Below, in pieces: positions 42,877 through 50,062 of a stretch of 50,062 nt of DNA; position 1 is the stretch's first letter, and every line of letters starts with the position of its first letter. The DNA is from an uncultured Bacilli bacterium. Lineage in GTDB: Bacteria; Bacillota_I; Bacilli_A; RF39; UBA660. The translations under genes and the position numbers were made by a program. The stretch is from contig CALVOP010000006.1 of the NCBI GenBank assembly GCA_944350345.1, forward strand, positions 1 to 50,062. The letters run 5' to 3'. Below the pieces are notes generated by a model, which saw only the letters and a list, made by a program, of their open reading frames with translations, made no database searches and was not told where the DNA came from.

Positions 42877-43569
42877 TTATTCATTGCTCTGTAACTCTTG
42901 TATTAATTCATATACATATTTATATTGTTTTTTGCTGATTTGTTTTACTTCTTCGACTGCATTTGTCATACAGTTCCCTTTATATTCTTGTATCATCTCT
43001 ATATCTTGGAGTCCGTCGCCTATTACTTCAATTTTGTAAGGATTTTCTACCTTTTCTATGTATTTTATAGATTTTGCTTTATTTGTATTTTTATTTATAA
43101 GCTCTACTTTTGGCAATTTACCTAATCTATTTATTAAATAAGCAGTTACTATTTCGGCGTTTTTAATTTTATTGAATGCGTTTATAGCATCATTGACATC
43201 TTTAAAAATTATCATTACTTTATTTATATTTTTGTTAAATTTTTTGCTTCCGCAATAGATTATTTTAAGTATTTTTTCTTTATTGATAAACGATAATATT
43301 TTGTTAATAATTTCTACTTCTATAAAACTTGTGTTAATAACTTCATTTTTATTGTTTATAATTGTGGCCCCGTGATTCGTTATTAAATAGTGAGGAATTA
43401 ATCCTTGCATATCTGTTTTTAATTGTTGCTTTATTGATATGTATGACCTTCCGGTAGCTATTACAAATATATTGTTTTTCATAAATTTTTTGATATATTC
43501 TAAATTTTTTTCTTTTCCTATATTTAATGTGTCGTCATAATCAGACACAAGCATAATTTTGTTATTCAT
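42877..43569 (-). CDS. HAD-superfamily Cof-type hydrolase
   Basis: A phosphatase of 230 residues. Motif I is SDYDDTLN (Asp10, Asp12), motif II lies near VIATGRSY, motif III has a lysine in KVELI..K, and motif IV is IGDGLQDIEM. The cap domain is of the C2B type. Natural substrates are sugar phosphates or flavin-type phosphates, not predictable here. It overlaps gpmI by 8 bases and has only a weak SD, so it is coupled to it. This is the first gene right of the strand-composition switch. Confidence 0.87.
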   Translation of the reverse strand: MNNKIMLVSDYDDTLNIGKEKNLEYIKKFMKNNIFVIATGRSYISIKQQLKTDMQGLIPHYLITNHGATIINNKNEVINTSFIEVEIINKILSFINKEKILKIIYCGSKKFNKNINKVMIIFKDVNDAINAFNKIKNAEIVTAYLINRLGKLPKVELINKNTNKAKSIKYIEKVENPYKIEVIGDGLQDIEMIQEYKGNCMTNAVEEVKQISKKQYKYVYELIQELQSNE

Positions 43570-45067
43570 CTTTTATTATTAAACTTTCTCCAGTCATATA
43601 ATCTGGTTTTTTTATTTCATACATATCTATAATTGTAGGTATTATGTCTTTTAATGTTCCTTCATTTTTTATTTTATAATCTGTGTTGCAAAGTATAAAT
43701 GGAACTTTGTTATTTGTATGGCTTGTAACTATGTTTCCATGTTTATCTATCATTGTTTCTGCATTTCCATGATCTGCTGTTACTATTACATCATAAAAGT
43801 ATTCGTTTGCTTTTTCATATATTTTGCCCAAACAGAAATCACAAATTTCTACCGCGTCGACTGTCGCTTTAAAGTTTCCAGTATGCCCAACCATGTCAGG
43901 ATTTGCAAAATTAACTAATATAAAATCATAATCTTCTTCTAAAACTTTCAATGTAGTTTCTGTGACTTCGCCTAAACTCATTTCTGGTTTTAAATCATAT
44001 GTTTTAACACTTGGTGAAGGTATTAGAAACTTGTCACAATTGGGTGATGCAAAATCTTCTCCGCCGTCAAAGAAATATGTAACATGTGCATATTTTTCTG
44101 TCTCAGCTATTCTGGCTTGTTTGTATTCTAATCCATCTATATATTTTCCAAATGTTATTTCAATTTTTTCTAATTTGTATGCATATGGTATTTTCTTATG
44201 TATTTCAAATATTGATGCCATTTTTACTTCATTTAATGGTTTTGTCTTAAATCCTTTGTAATTTTGAGATATAAGTGCGTCTATAAGTTGTGTCATTCTT
44301 TCAGGTCTGAAGTTAATGAAAATTACACCATCTTTATCTGATATTGTTTGATTTCTATTTATTATACTTGGATTTATAAATTCATCAGTTATATTTCGTT
44401 TATAGTGTTCATTCATACATGTTTCATAGTCTCTAAATTCATTGCCTATTCCATATACCATTGCATCGTATGCTTTTTTAGTTCTTTCTAAATTATTGTC
44501 TCTATCCATAGAAAAGTATCTTCCTGAAATTGTGCTTATAGTTCCTACATTTAATTTTTTTGCCTTTTCCATAAATTCTTTTAAAAAATTTAATCCACTT
44601 GTAGGTAGTGTATCTCTTCCATCTGTTATAAAGTGAAAACAAACATTTTTTACTTTTTGTAATTTTGCTAATGCTAGTGTTGCATAAAAATGATTGGCAC
44701 TTGAATGTACTCCACCATTTGATAATAAACCTACTATGTGAAGTTTTGAATTGTTTTCTTTTACATGATTCATAACTTCTATAAGTGTTTCATTGCTAAA
44801 GAATTCTTTGCTTTTTATTTTTTCATTTATAATTGTTAATGGTTGTTTTATTGCTTTACCACATCCTATTGTCATGTGCCCAACTTCTGAATTTCCCATT
44901 TGATTTTTTGGAAGTCCTACTTCTTCTCCACTTGCTACCAATTCCGCACATGGAAAAGCATTTGTTAATTTGTTAAATACTGGTGTATTGGCACTTTTAA
45001 TTGCGTTCCCTTGTTCAGATGCATTTATTCCAAAACCATCTAAAATTATTAACATTATTTTTTTCAT
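43562..45067 (-). CDS. gpmI: 2,3-bisphosphoglycerate-independent phosphoglycerate mutase
   Basis: Interconverts 3- and 2-phosphoglycerate. The alkaline-phosphatase fold is seen from LIILDGFG and the nucleophile region QMGNSEVGHMTIG (Ser60), with metal-binding FANPDMVGHTG and TADHGNAE. The 501 residues are near the normal ~510. It lies in the same strand block as tpiA, pgk and gapA, but spo0A and a terminator separate it from them. Confidence 0.96.
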   Translation of the reverse strand: MKKIMLIILDGFGINASEQGNAIKSANTPVFNKLTNAFPCAELVASGEEVGLPKNQMGNSEVGHMTIGCGKAIKQPLTIINEKIKSKEFFSNETLIEVMNHVKENNSKLHIVGLLSNGGVHSSANHFYATLALAKLQKVKNVCFHFITDGRDTLPTSGLNFLKEFMEKAKKLNVGTISTISGRYFSMDRDNNLERTKKAYDAMVYGIGNEFRDYETCMNEHYKRNITDEFINPSIINRNQTISDKDGVIFINFRPERMTQLIDALISQNYKGFKTKPLNEVKMASIFEIHKKIPYAYKLEKIEITFGKYIDGLEYKQARIAETEKYAHVTYFFDGGEDFASPNCDKFLIPSPSVKTYDLKPEMSLGEVTETTLKVLEEDYDFILVNFANPDMVGHTGNFKATVDAVEICDFCLGKIYEKANEYFYDVIVTADHGNAETMIDKHGNIVTSHTNNKVPFILCNTDYKIKNEGTLKDIIPTIIDMYEIKKPDYMTGESLIIKDE

Positions 45068-45097
45068 TTATTTCACCATTTTCATTTTAACATATAT

Positions 45098-45123
45098 TAA
45101 AAAAAAGTTCTACTTTGAGAACT
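45098..45123 (-). terminator. terminator of spo0A
   Basis: On the minus strand AGTTCT-CAAAGT-AGAACT is followed by a T8 run. It overlaps the spo0A stop codon and isolates the gene from gpmI. Confidence 0.75.
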
Positions 45124-45886
45124 AACTAATTTTAAGCATTTCTAACCTTAGTTTATCTGCTATCGTTACTATAAATTCCGAATTTGTTGGTTTTGCTTTA
45201 TCTATATCAACACTGTGTCCGAATATGTCTTCCATTAAACTCCAGTCTCCACGATTCCAACTAACTTCTATTGCATGCCTTATTGCTCTTTCTACTCTTG
45301 ATACTGAAGTTTTGTATTTTTGGCCTATTTCTGGATATAATTCTTTTGTAATCCCACCTATTAAACTAGGATTTGTGTATACAAGTGATATTGCTTCTCT
45401 TATGTATTGATATCCTTTTATGTGTGAAGGAATTCCTAGTTGATGTAATATTTTTGTTATTGATATTTGTATGTTATGGTCATGTAGGTCTATTACTTGA
45501 GATTGCATTTTGTTTCCTTCAATTAATTCTAAAATCTTTTTTTCGAATTCTTTAAAATCAAATGGTTTTAGCATAAAGTATCTTACTCCATACTCACTTA
45601 CTCTTCTTATTGTATCTGGTTCGTTATATGAAGTTAATACTATGATATTCTTTTGTTTTTTTGATTTCTTTAGTTCTTCTAGTACGTATAGTCCATCTTT
45701 TTTTGGCATTATTAGGTCTAATATTAGTACATCATATTTATCTTCTTCGTTAAATATTTTGTCTAGTGCTTCTTCTCCATCATATGCTGTTAATGCTACT
45801 TCTATTTTACTGCTTTCACGAAAGTATTCTTTTATTAATTCTACCATCGCTACATTGTCGTCTACTACTAATAACTTTGTTTTCAT
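45122..45886 (-). CDS. spo0A: Spo0A, master regulator of sporulation
   Basis: A response regulator of 254 residues. The receiver has Asp9/Asp10, phospho-acceptor Asp57 ([13 protein letters not shown]), Thr85 and the lysine in FMLKPF. The C-terminal Spo0A DNA-binding domain contains [18 protein letters not shown], the near-invariant recognition helix. No sensor kinase is adjacent. Sites resembling 0A boxes lie 75-110 bases upstream (see 45960-45996). Its presence marks a spore-forming lineage, though no other sporulation gene is in the window. Confidence 0.97.
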   Translation of the reverse strand: MKTKLLVVDDNVAMVELIKEYFRESSKIEVALTAYDGEEALDKIFNEEDKYDVLILDLIMPKKDGLYVLEELKKSKKQKNIIVLTSYNEPDTIRRVSEYGVRYFMLKPFDFKEFEKKILELIEGNKMQSQVIDLHDHNIQISITKILHQLGIPSHIKGYQYIREAISLVYTNPSLIGGITKELYPEIGQKYKTSVSRVERAIRHAIEVSWNRGDWSLMEDIFGHSVDIDKAKPTNSEFIVTIADKLRLEMLKIS

Positions 45887-45959
45887 TTTTCCCTCTCTAT
45901 TCCAAAAATATTATAATATACAAATTATATTTTTTTCCATAAGAGGTTTTATCTAGTTT

Positions 45960-45996
45960 TGTCTGTTTTTGTCGAAATTAAGTTTTATTTGTCGTA
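45960..45996. promoter_or_regulatory. phased 0A-box-like sites upstream of spo0A
   Basis: TGTCTGT (45960), TGTCGAA (45970, a perfect match to the 0A-box core) and TGTCGTA (45990) are spaced 10 and 20 bases apart on one face of the helix. They lie between tpiA and spo0A and suggest autoregulation. Confidence 0.6.
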
Positions 45997-46022
45997 GTGC
46001 ATAATTTTAAATATTTATTGTC

Positions 46023-46733
46023 TTAATTGTTTTGACTAATTTGACTAATTATTTTTTTTAATTCTTCTATATTTGTACTTTTTTTGCCTATTAATACTCC
46101 GTCTGAAACTTTTAGTATTTCTTTTATGTTTGATTCATCAACGCTTCCACCATAATATACTTCTATCTGTATTTCATATTTTTTTTCAAAATATTTCTTT
46201 ATGTTTGTTATTATTTTTTCTATTTCATTTATTTCAGGCGTTTCACCACTTCCTATCGCCCAACTGGGTTCATATGCTATTTTTAATTTGTTTAGTTTTT
46301 CATAATCTATTGATTTAATTAAATAGTTTAATTCTTTGTATATGTATTTTATTGGCTTTTTTATGTATTCTAGTTCTCCAACACATAGTATTGTTTCAAA
46401 TCCAGCATTTATGCTTTTAAATAATTTGTCTTTTATTTGTTCATAGTTGTCTAATTTGTATTTTTTTCTTTCACTATGCCCGATTAATGTGTAGTTAATA
46501 TTCATACTTTTTAAGGATTCTAAATTTATTTCACCTGTGTATGAACCGTAATTGTAACTATAAAAATTTTGGGCACCGATGTTTTTTATGTCTTTGTATA
46601 ACGCGATGAAAGGTACTGATGGATATATAATGATTTCTACATCTTTTTGTTTTATTTTTTTTATTTCTTCTATATATTTTATAGTTTCGTTGTATCCTAA
46701 ATAACTTTTATGATTTAAAATTATTTTTTTCAT
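46023..46733 (-). CDS. tpiA: triosephosphate isomerase
   Basis: Interconverts dihydroxyacetone phosphate and glyceraldehyde-3-phosphate. The catalytic His lies in YTLIGHSERK (His86), Glu in AYEPSWAIGSG, and the phosphate loop in VYYGGSV. At 236 residues it is a little short, and the N-terminal NWK motif is changed to NHK, keeping the Asn and Lys. The SD AGGAGAATAAA overlaps the end of pgk, so translation is coupled. Confidence 0.94.
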   Translation of the reverse strand: MKKIILNHKSYLGYNETIKYIEEIKKIKQKDVEIIIYPSVPFIALYKDIKNIGAQNFYSYNYGSYTGEINLESLKSMNINYTLIGHSERKKYKLDNYEQIKDKLFKSINAGFETILCVGELEYIKKPIKYIYKELNYLIKSIDYEKLNKLKIAYEPSWAIGSGETPEINEIEKIITNIKKYFEKKYEIQIEVYYGGSVDESNIKEILKVSDGVLIGKKSTNIEELKKIISQISQNN

Positions 46734-46734
46734 T

Positions 46735-47874
46735 TTATTCTCCTAAAACTTCTAAGCCAGGTAATTTTTCTCCTGAAAGATATTCTAGTGATGCTCCTCC
46801 ACCAGTTGAAATGTAGTAAAAGTTATATCCAAATTTTTTAACAGCACTCGCTGTATCTCCACCACATACGATTGTCTTGATGTCATTATCATATAGACAC
46901 TTTAATGTATATTTTGTGCCTTTTTCATATTTTTGGTCTTCATATAAACCCATCGTTCCATTTGTTAAAACTAGTTTTGCACTTGATAAATATTCATTAA
47001 ATATTTTTATTGTTTCAGTGCCAATGTCGTATATAGTTTCATCATCGTTTATTTCATTAATAGATTTTTCACCGTTTTCTGTCATTACATCTACAGGTAA
47101 AATTATTTTGTGTTCATAATTGTTGACTAAATCTTTTATGTATTCATCTTTTTCATTATCAACAAATGTTTTTCCTACATTATATCCTTTAATTTTTAAA
47201 AATGTCCCACACATAGCACCGCCAATTATTACGTAATTTGCAGTGTTAATTAAGTTCTTTATAACTCCTATTTTGTCACTTACTTTTGCTCCACCTAATA
47301 GTAGTGTTTTATTTTCATTTTTTATTTCTTTTAATTTGTCAATTTCTTTTATAACTAAAAATCCGGCTGCACTTGGTAAATATTTTGCTATTCCTACTGT
47401 TGATGCATGTGCTCGATGAGCTGATCCAAATGCATCCATAATAAAGATTTCTCCTAGTGTGCTCCAATATTTTGATAAATTTTCATCGCAGTTGCTTTCT
47501 AATTTATCTGGGTAATCCATATGCCTTGTGTTTTCTAATAGTATTATATCTCCACTTTTTAGCATTTTGATTTTTTCTTCTATTTCCACGCCTTTTAGTT
47601 CTTCTGAAAACAGTATTTTTTTATTTAGTAATTTTTCTAAAACTATTTTCACTGGTTTTAAAGTGTTTTTTTCTAAATCTTCTTTTGTTTTAACTTTTCC
47701 TAAATGCGATAGTAATATTATTTTGCATTTCTTTTCTATTAAGTAGTTTATTGTTTCTAAACTTTGCTTTATTCTATTATCATCTGCAACCATTCCTTCT
47801 TTAATAGGTACATTATAGTCTACTCTAACTATTACTGTTTTTCCTTCTAATTTTAAATCTGTTATTTTTCTCAT
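46735..47874 (-). CDS. pgk: phosphoglycerate kinase
   Basis: Makes ATP and 3-phosphoglycerate. VIVRVDYNVPIK is the N-terminal signature, FGSAHRAHAST the substrate region, LLGGAKVSDKI the hinge and GGGASLEYLSG the C-terminal loop. The length is 379 residues. I start at ATG 47874 with SD GTGGTGA; the frame is open ten codons further but that part has no SD. It is followed directly by tpiA and preceded by an Rpn-related fragment. Confidence 0.97.
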   Translation of the reverse strand: MRKITDLKLEGKTVIVRVDYNVPIKEGMVADDNRIKQSLETINYLIEKKCKIILLSHLGKVKTKEDLEKNTLKPVKIVLEKLLNKKILFSEELKGVEIEEKIKMLKSGDIILLENTRHMDYPDKLESNCDENLSKYWSTLGEIFIMDAFGSAHRAHASTVGIAKYLPSAAGFLVIKEIDKLKEIKNENKTLLLGGAKVSDKIGVIKNLINTANYVIIGGAMCGTFLKIKGYNVGKTFVDNEKDEYIKDLVNNYEHKIILPVDVMTENGEKSINEINDDETIYDIGTETIKIFNEYLSSAKLVLTNGTMGLYEDQKYEKGTKYTLKCLYDNDIKTIVCGGDTASAVKKFGYNFYYISTGGGASLEYLSGEKLPGLEVLGE

Positions 47875-47924
47875 ATTTTCACCACTACTATTATTATAAA
47901 TCATTGTTTAACTTTTTTCTATTT

Positions 47925-48107
47925 TTATTCTTGATCGTTTAAGTCATTTTTTATATTTTTTATGTCTTTAGACTTTAAACCAGTTATTTCTTTTACTTCA
48001 TCTACTTTCATTCCTAACTTTAATAGTTTTCTTGCAATCCTAACTTTTTCGTTCATTTCTCCTAATTCAACGCCTTTTTCCAACCCTCTTTCAAATTCAT
48101 CTTTCAT
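47925..48107 (-). CDS. small protein, C-terminal part of an Rpn-family nuclease
   Basis: An intact 60-codon frame begins MKDEFERGLEKGVELGEMNE and continues with IARKLLKLGMKVDEVKEITG, the usual C-terminal tail of Rpn/PD-(D/E)XK transposase-like proteins. A perfect AAGGAGG lies 6 bases before the ATG, so it should be translated by itself. The nuclease domain is absent. Known Rpn genes can express a similar short C-terminal product from an internal start. It sits between gapA and pgk, inside the glycolysis block. Confidence 0.65.
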   Translation of the reverse strand: MKDEFERGLEKGVELGEMNEKVRIARKLLKLGMKVDEVKEITGLKSKDIKNIKNDLNDQE

Positions 48108-48350
48108 TAGAAACCTCCTTAAATTAGTTTTTACTTTTTTTAACATTTTATTATTGTTTCTACTATTATTATTAACTAAATTTTCTATAAACTCTTTTAA
48201 TTATTTACATTTTTTTACACTTCTTTCGTAATTTACGATTTTCTTACTTTTTTGTGCTAAATATTTAGGATTTTTAATTTGTTGTTTTAATTAAATTAAG
48301 ACTTTCTTTGTATTTATAATATGTTTTTTGTTGTTTTGTAAATAAACTGT
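47925..48350 (-). pseudogene. remnant of an Rpn-family recombination-promoting nuclease
   Basis: Upstream of the small intact ORF the same frame continues as protein-like sequence, interrupted by TAA at 48201-48203 and TAA at 48291-48293. Readable fragments include LKEFIENLVNNN, NPKYLAQKSKKIVNYERSVK and, in a shifted frame further upstream, TYYKYKESLNLIKTTN. They fit the middle and linker part of an Rpn protein. The catalytic N-terminal domain is not found before gapA's terminator. Confidence 0.6.
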
Positions 48351-48366
48351 AAAATAGATTTTTAAA

Positions 48367-48394
48367 GAAAAAACTATTGTTAATTCAATAGTTT
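48367..48394 (-). terminator. terminator of gapA
   Basis: On the minus strand AAACTATTG-AATTAA-CAATAGTTT is followed by further T's. It separates gapA from pgk-tpiA, so these are different transcripts or are linked only by readthrough. Confidence 0.78.
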
Positions 48395-48402
48395 GATTTT
48401 GT

Positions 48403-49398
48403 TCAGCAAATCTTAGAAATTGTTCTTATCATTTGTGCTGTGTATCCAACTTCGTTGTCATACCATGCAACAATTTTTGCTAAAACTTTGCCATCTTTTT
48501 CTATTATATTTGTGAGCGCTGCATCTACTATTGCTCCGGCTTCATTTCCAATTATATCACTACTAACTATAGGGGCATTTGTTATTTTTATTGTCTCGTT
48601 TTGATTTTCTTTAAACATTTTATTTATTTCTTCTTTTGTCACTTTTGTTTTTAATTCTACTGTTAAATCTACTAGTGAGCCATCTCCTACAGGAACTCTA
48701 AATGCTATTCCATCGAGTAGTCCATTTAATTCGGGAATGACTTTTCCAATTTGTGAAGCAGCTCCAGTTGAAGTTGGTATTATGTTTAGTGACGCTGCTC
48801 TTCCACGTCGACTTTCTATTCCTTTTTTATGTGGTATGTCTAATGTTTCTTGGTCATTTGTCATTGCGTGTACTGTCGACATAAATCCTTTTTCTACTCC
48901 ATAATTTTTGTGTAATAGATTAACTACTGGTGCTAAACAGTTTGTAGTACATGATGCACAACTTATTATTGTGTCTGTTTCTTCTAATAATTCGTCGTTT
49001 ACGTTATATACTATTGTTTTAGCATCGTCTTTTGCTGGAGCACTTATAATCACTTTTTTTGCTCCGGCATCTATGTGCGCTTGGCATTTTTCTTTTGATG
49101 TAAATACTCCTGTGCATTCTAAAACTATGTCAATTTGTAATTCTTTCCATGGTAAATTAGTTGGGTCACTTTCTTTGTATACTTTTATTTTTTTACCATT
49201 AATTATTATTGAATCGTCTTCATATGATACACTTTCTTCGTTTGTTCTATGTACTGAATCGTATTTATATAGGTAAGCAAGTTGTAGTGGATCTGTTAAA
49301 TCGTTTATTGCTACAACTTCTATGTCATCTTTTTTTGTTAATAGTCTTAATGCTGTTCTTCCTATTCTTCCAAAACCGTTTATCGCTACTCTTTTCAT
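48403..49398 (-). CDS. gapA: glyceraldehyde-3-phosphate dehydrogenase (NAD type)
   Basis: Oxidises glyceraldehyde-3-phosphate with phosphate. INGFGRIGR is the nucleotide-binding start, Asp33 in INDLTD indicates NAD preference, CASCTTNCLAPV contains catalytic Cys150, and NEVGYTAQM ends the protein family pattern. The length of 331 is normal. The SD is AGGAGG. It is the first of the glycolytic enzymes read on this strand, 11 bases after the nucleoside-kinase gene. Confidence 0.98.
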   Translation of the reverse strand: MKRVAINGFGRIGRTALRLLTKKDDIEVVAINDLTDPLQLAYLYKYDSVHRTNEESVSYEDDSIIINGKKIKVYKESDPTNLPWKELQIDIVLECTGVFTSKEKCQAHIDAGAKKVIISAPAKDDAKTIVYNVNDELLEETDTIISCASCTTNCLAPVVNLLHKNYGVEKGFMSTVHAMTNDQETLDIPHKKGIESRRGRAASLNIIPTSTGAASQIGKVIPELNGLLDGIAFRVPVGDGSLVDLTVELKTKVTKEEINKMFKENQNETIKITNAPIVSSDIIGNEAGAIVDAALTNIIEKDGKVLAKIVAWYDNEVGYTAQMIRTISKIC

Positions 49399-49409
49399 TT
49401 ATAATCCTC

Positions 49410-50062
49410 CTATTCAAAGTAACTATTTCCAACAAATTCTCTTAAAACACTGGTATTAGGTAGTATGTCTACTGGTATGTTAAAAAATCCTTTTAAGAAA
49501 TTTATAAGCCTTAGTGCTTCTTCGTAATATTCGCTTTCTACTTTTACTGAATATAGTAAAGGTATTGCATATGTTTTTAGTATTCCTATTTCGTATATTA
49601 GTGCAGTGTTAAATACTATGTCTGCTTCGTTTTGATATGGGAATACGTATTTTTCTTCTGCTCTTCTTACAACTCTCCAATTTTTTAGTGTCGTTTCTGC
49701 ATTATATCCTCTTTTTGAATTATCTCTTACCATTCGTCTTATTAATCGCATGTCGACTGTTGATATGTGGTTGTGTCTATCTAATCCTAATGGTGTGAAT
49801 GGACTAATATATATTTTTAGTTTATTTTCTCTTTTTATACTGTTTGTTAATTTTTCGTTTAATGTGTGCAACCCTTCTATTATTATCATATCTCTATCTT
49901 TTAATGAAACGCTTGGATTTTTGTACTCTTTTTCTCCTGTTACAAAATTGTATGATGGTATCTTTACGCTTTCTCCGTTTAATAATTTTGTTAGATGTTC
50001 GTTAAATAGGTTAATGTCTATTGCTTCTATGATGTCATATTCATAGTTTCCTTCACTGTCTC
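49410..50062 (-). CDS. uridine kinase-like nucleoside kinase, 5' part outside the window
   Basis: The frame stays open to the window edge, so the apparent start at 49889 is internal. The visible part has IPSYNFVTGEKEYK and MIIIEGLHTLNEKL, the pattern of the phosphoribulokinase/uridine kinase family, then STVDMRLIRRMVRDNSKRGY, a lid-like arginine region. Related clostridial proteins have an extra N-terminal TGS domain. The substrate is likely uridine/cytidine, but the P-loop is outside the window. Confidence 0.85.
   Translation of the reverse strand, partial: DSEGNYEYDIIEAIDINLFNEHLTKLLNGESVKIPSYNFVTGEKEYKNPSVSLKDRDMIIIEGLHTLNEKLTNSIKRENKLKIYISPFTPLGLDRHNHISTVDMRLIRRMVRDNSKRGYNAETTLKNWRVVRRAEEKYVFPYQNEADIVFNTALIYEIGILKTYAIPLLYSVKVESEYYEEALRLINFLKGFFNIPVDILPNTSVLREFVGNSYFE

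Noticed and set aside
42775-42880. Calling this short gap a replication origin (oriC).
   Set aside because: The skew polarity fits, but no dnaA, dnaN, DnaA-box cluster or AT-rich unwinding element beyond the background is visible; recorded as a finding only.
49410-49889. A complete 159-residue protein starting at 49889.
   Set aside because: The frame continues as uridine-kinase sequence to the window edge, so that methionine is internal.

Overview
The window is a very AT-rich (by eye about 25-30 % G+C) bacterial chromosome segment with densely packed genes, TTG/GTG starts next to Shine-Dalgarno (SD) sites, a glmS ribozyme, Spo0A and peptidoglycan genes. This fits a low-GC, spore-lineage member of the Bacillota, probably an anaerobic, uncultured gut-type bacterium: there is an [FeFe] hydrogenase and a minimal SufC/SufB-like pair, and no respiratory genes are visible. 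No rRNA gene is present, so nothing here fixes the taxonomy further.

Layout. 1-9.3 kb (minus strand): tRNA-Gly(UCC), an OGG-type DNA glycosylase, an LTA-synthase-like enzyme, a TM2 protein, the glmS ribozyme and glmS, then the alpha/beta hydrolase-murF-ddl operon. 9.3-11.6 kb (plus): a divergent kinase-fold protein and cysS. 11.6-15.9 kb: thiol-redox pair (DsbD-like and thioredoxin-like), tspO, DUF3006 plus an exported MBL-fold hydrolase, and a DUF2974 lipase-like protein. 15.9-19.2 kb is the accessory zone: decayed reading frames, two tiny membrane proteins, a set of hairpins, an HExxH protein and an IS200-type element with a frameshift, ending at tRNA-Gly(GCC). 19.4-22.7 kb (minus): DUF368 protein, PAP2 phosphatase, an unknown polytopic protein and an ATP-grasp protein, suggesting undecaprenyl-phosphate recycling and envelope glycan work. 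22.7-26.8 kb: a fused ABC transporter and an [FeFe] hydrogenase. 26.9-31.6 kb: tRNA-Cys and a run of poorly known envelope proteins (DUF1003, DUF4352-like, LysM, a large exported protein, a thioredoxin). 31.7-42.8 kb: a divergent RNase II/R-like protein, a Ca2+-type P-ATPase, a TasA-like exported protein, a RimI-TsaD fusion with TsaB, an AMP-forming ligase with a divergent TetR regulator, and SufC/SufB-like genes. 42.9-50.1 kb (all minus): HAD phosphatase, gpmI, spo0A, tpiA, pgk, the remnant of an Rpn nuclease, gapA, and a nucleoside kinase cut by the window edge, i.e. a lower-glycolysis block.

The most interesting signals are: (1) an abrupt reversal of strand composition between about 42.82 and 42.88 kb with the polarity expected of a replication origin or a rearrangement/assembly junction; (2) an Rpn-family pseudogene whose nuclease part is decayed while its C-terminal small ORF stays open behind a perfect SD; (3) an RNase II/R homologue with a changed catalytic aspartate motif and no S1 domain; (4) phased Spo0A-box-like sites upstream of spo0A; (5) leaderless gene starts and a likely ATT start codon; (6) a two-gene SufC/SufB-like pair with a Cys-rich SufC tail; and (7) a decayed accessory zone with a hairpin leader. 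All family calls were made by reading motifs; no database search was run.
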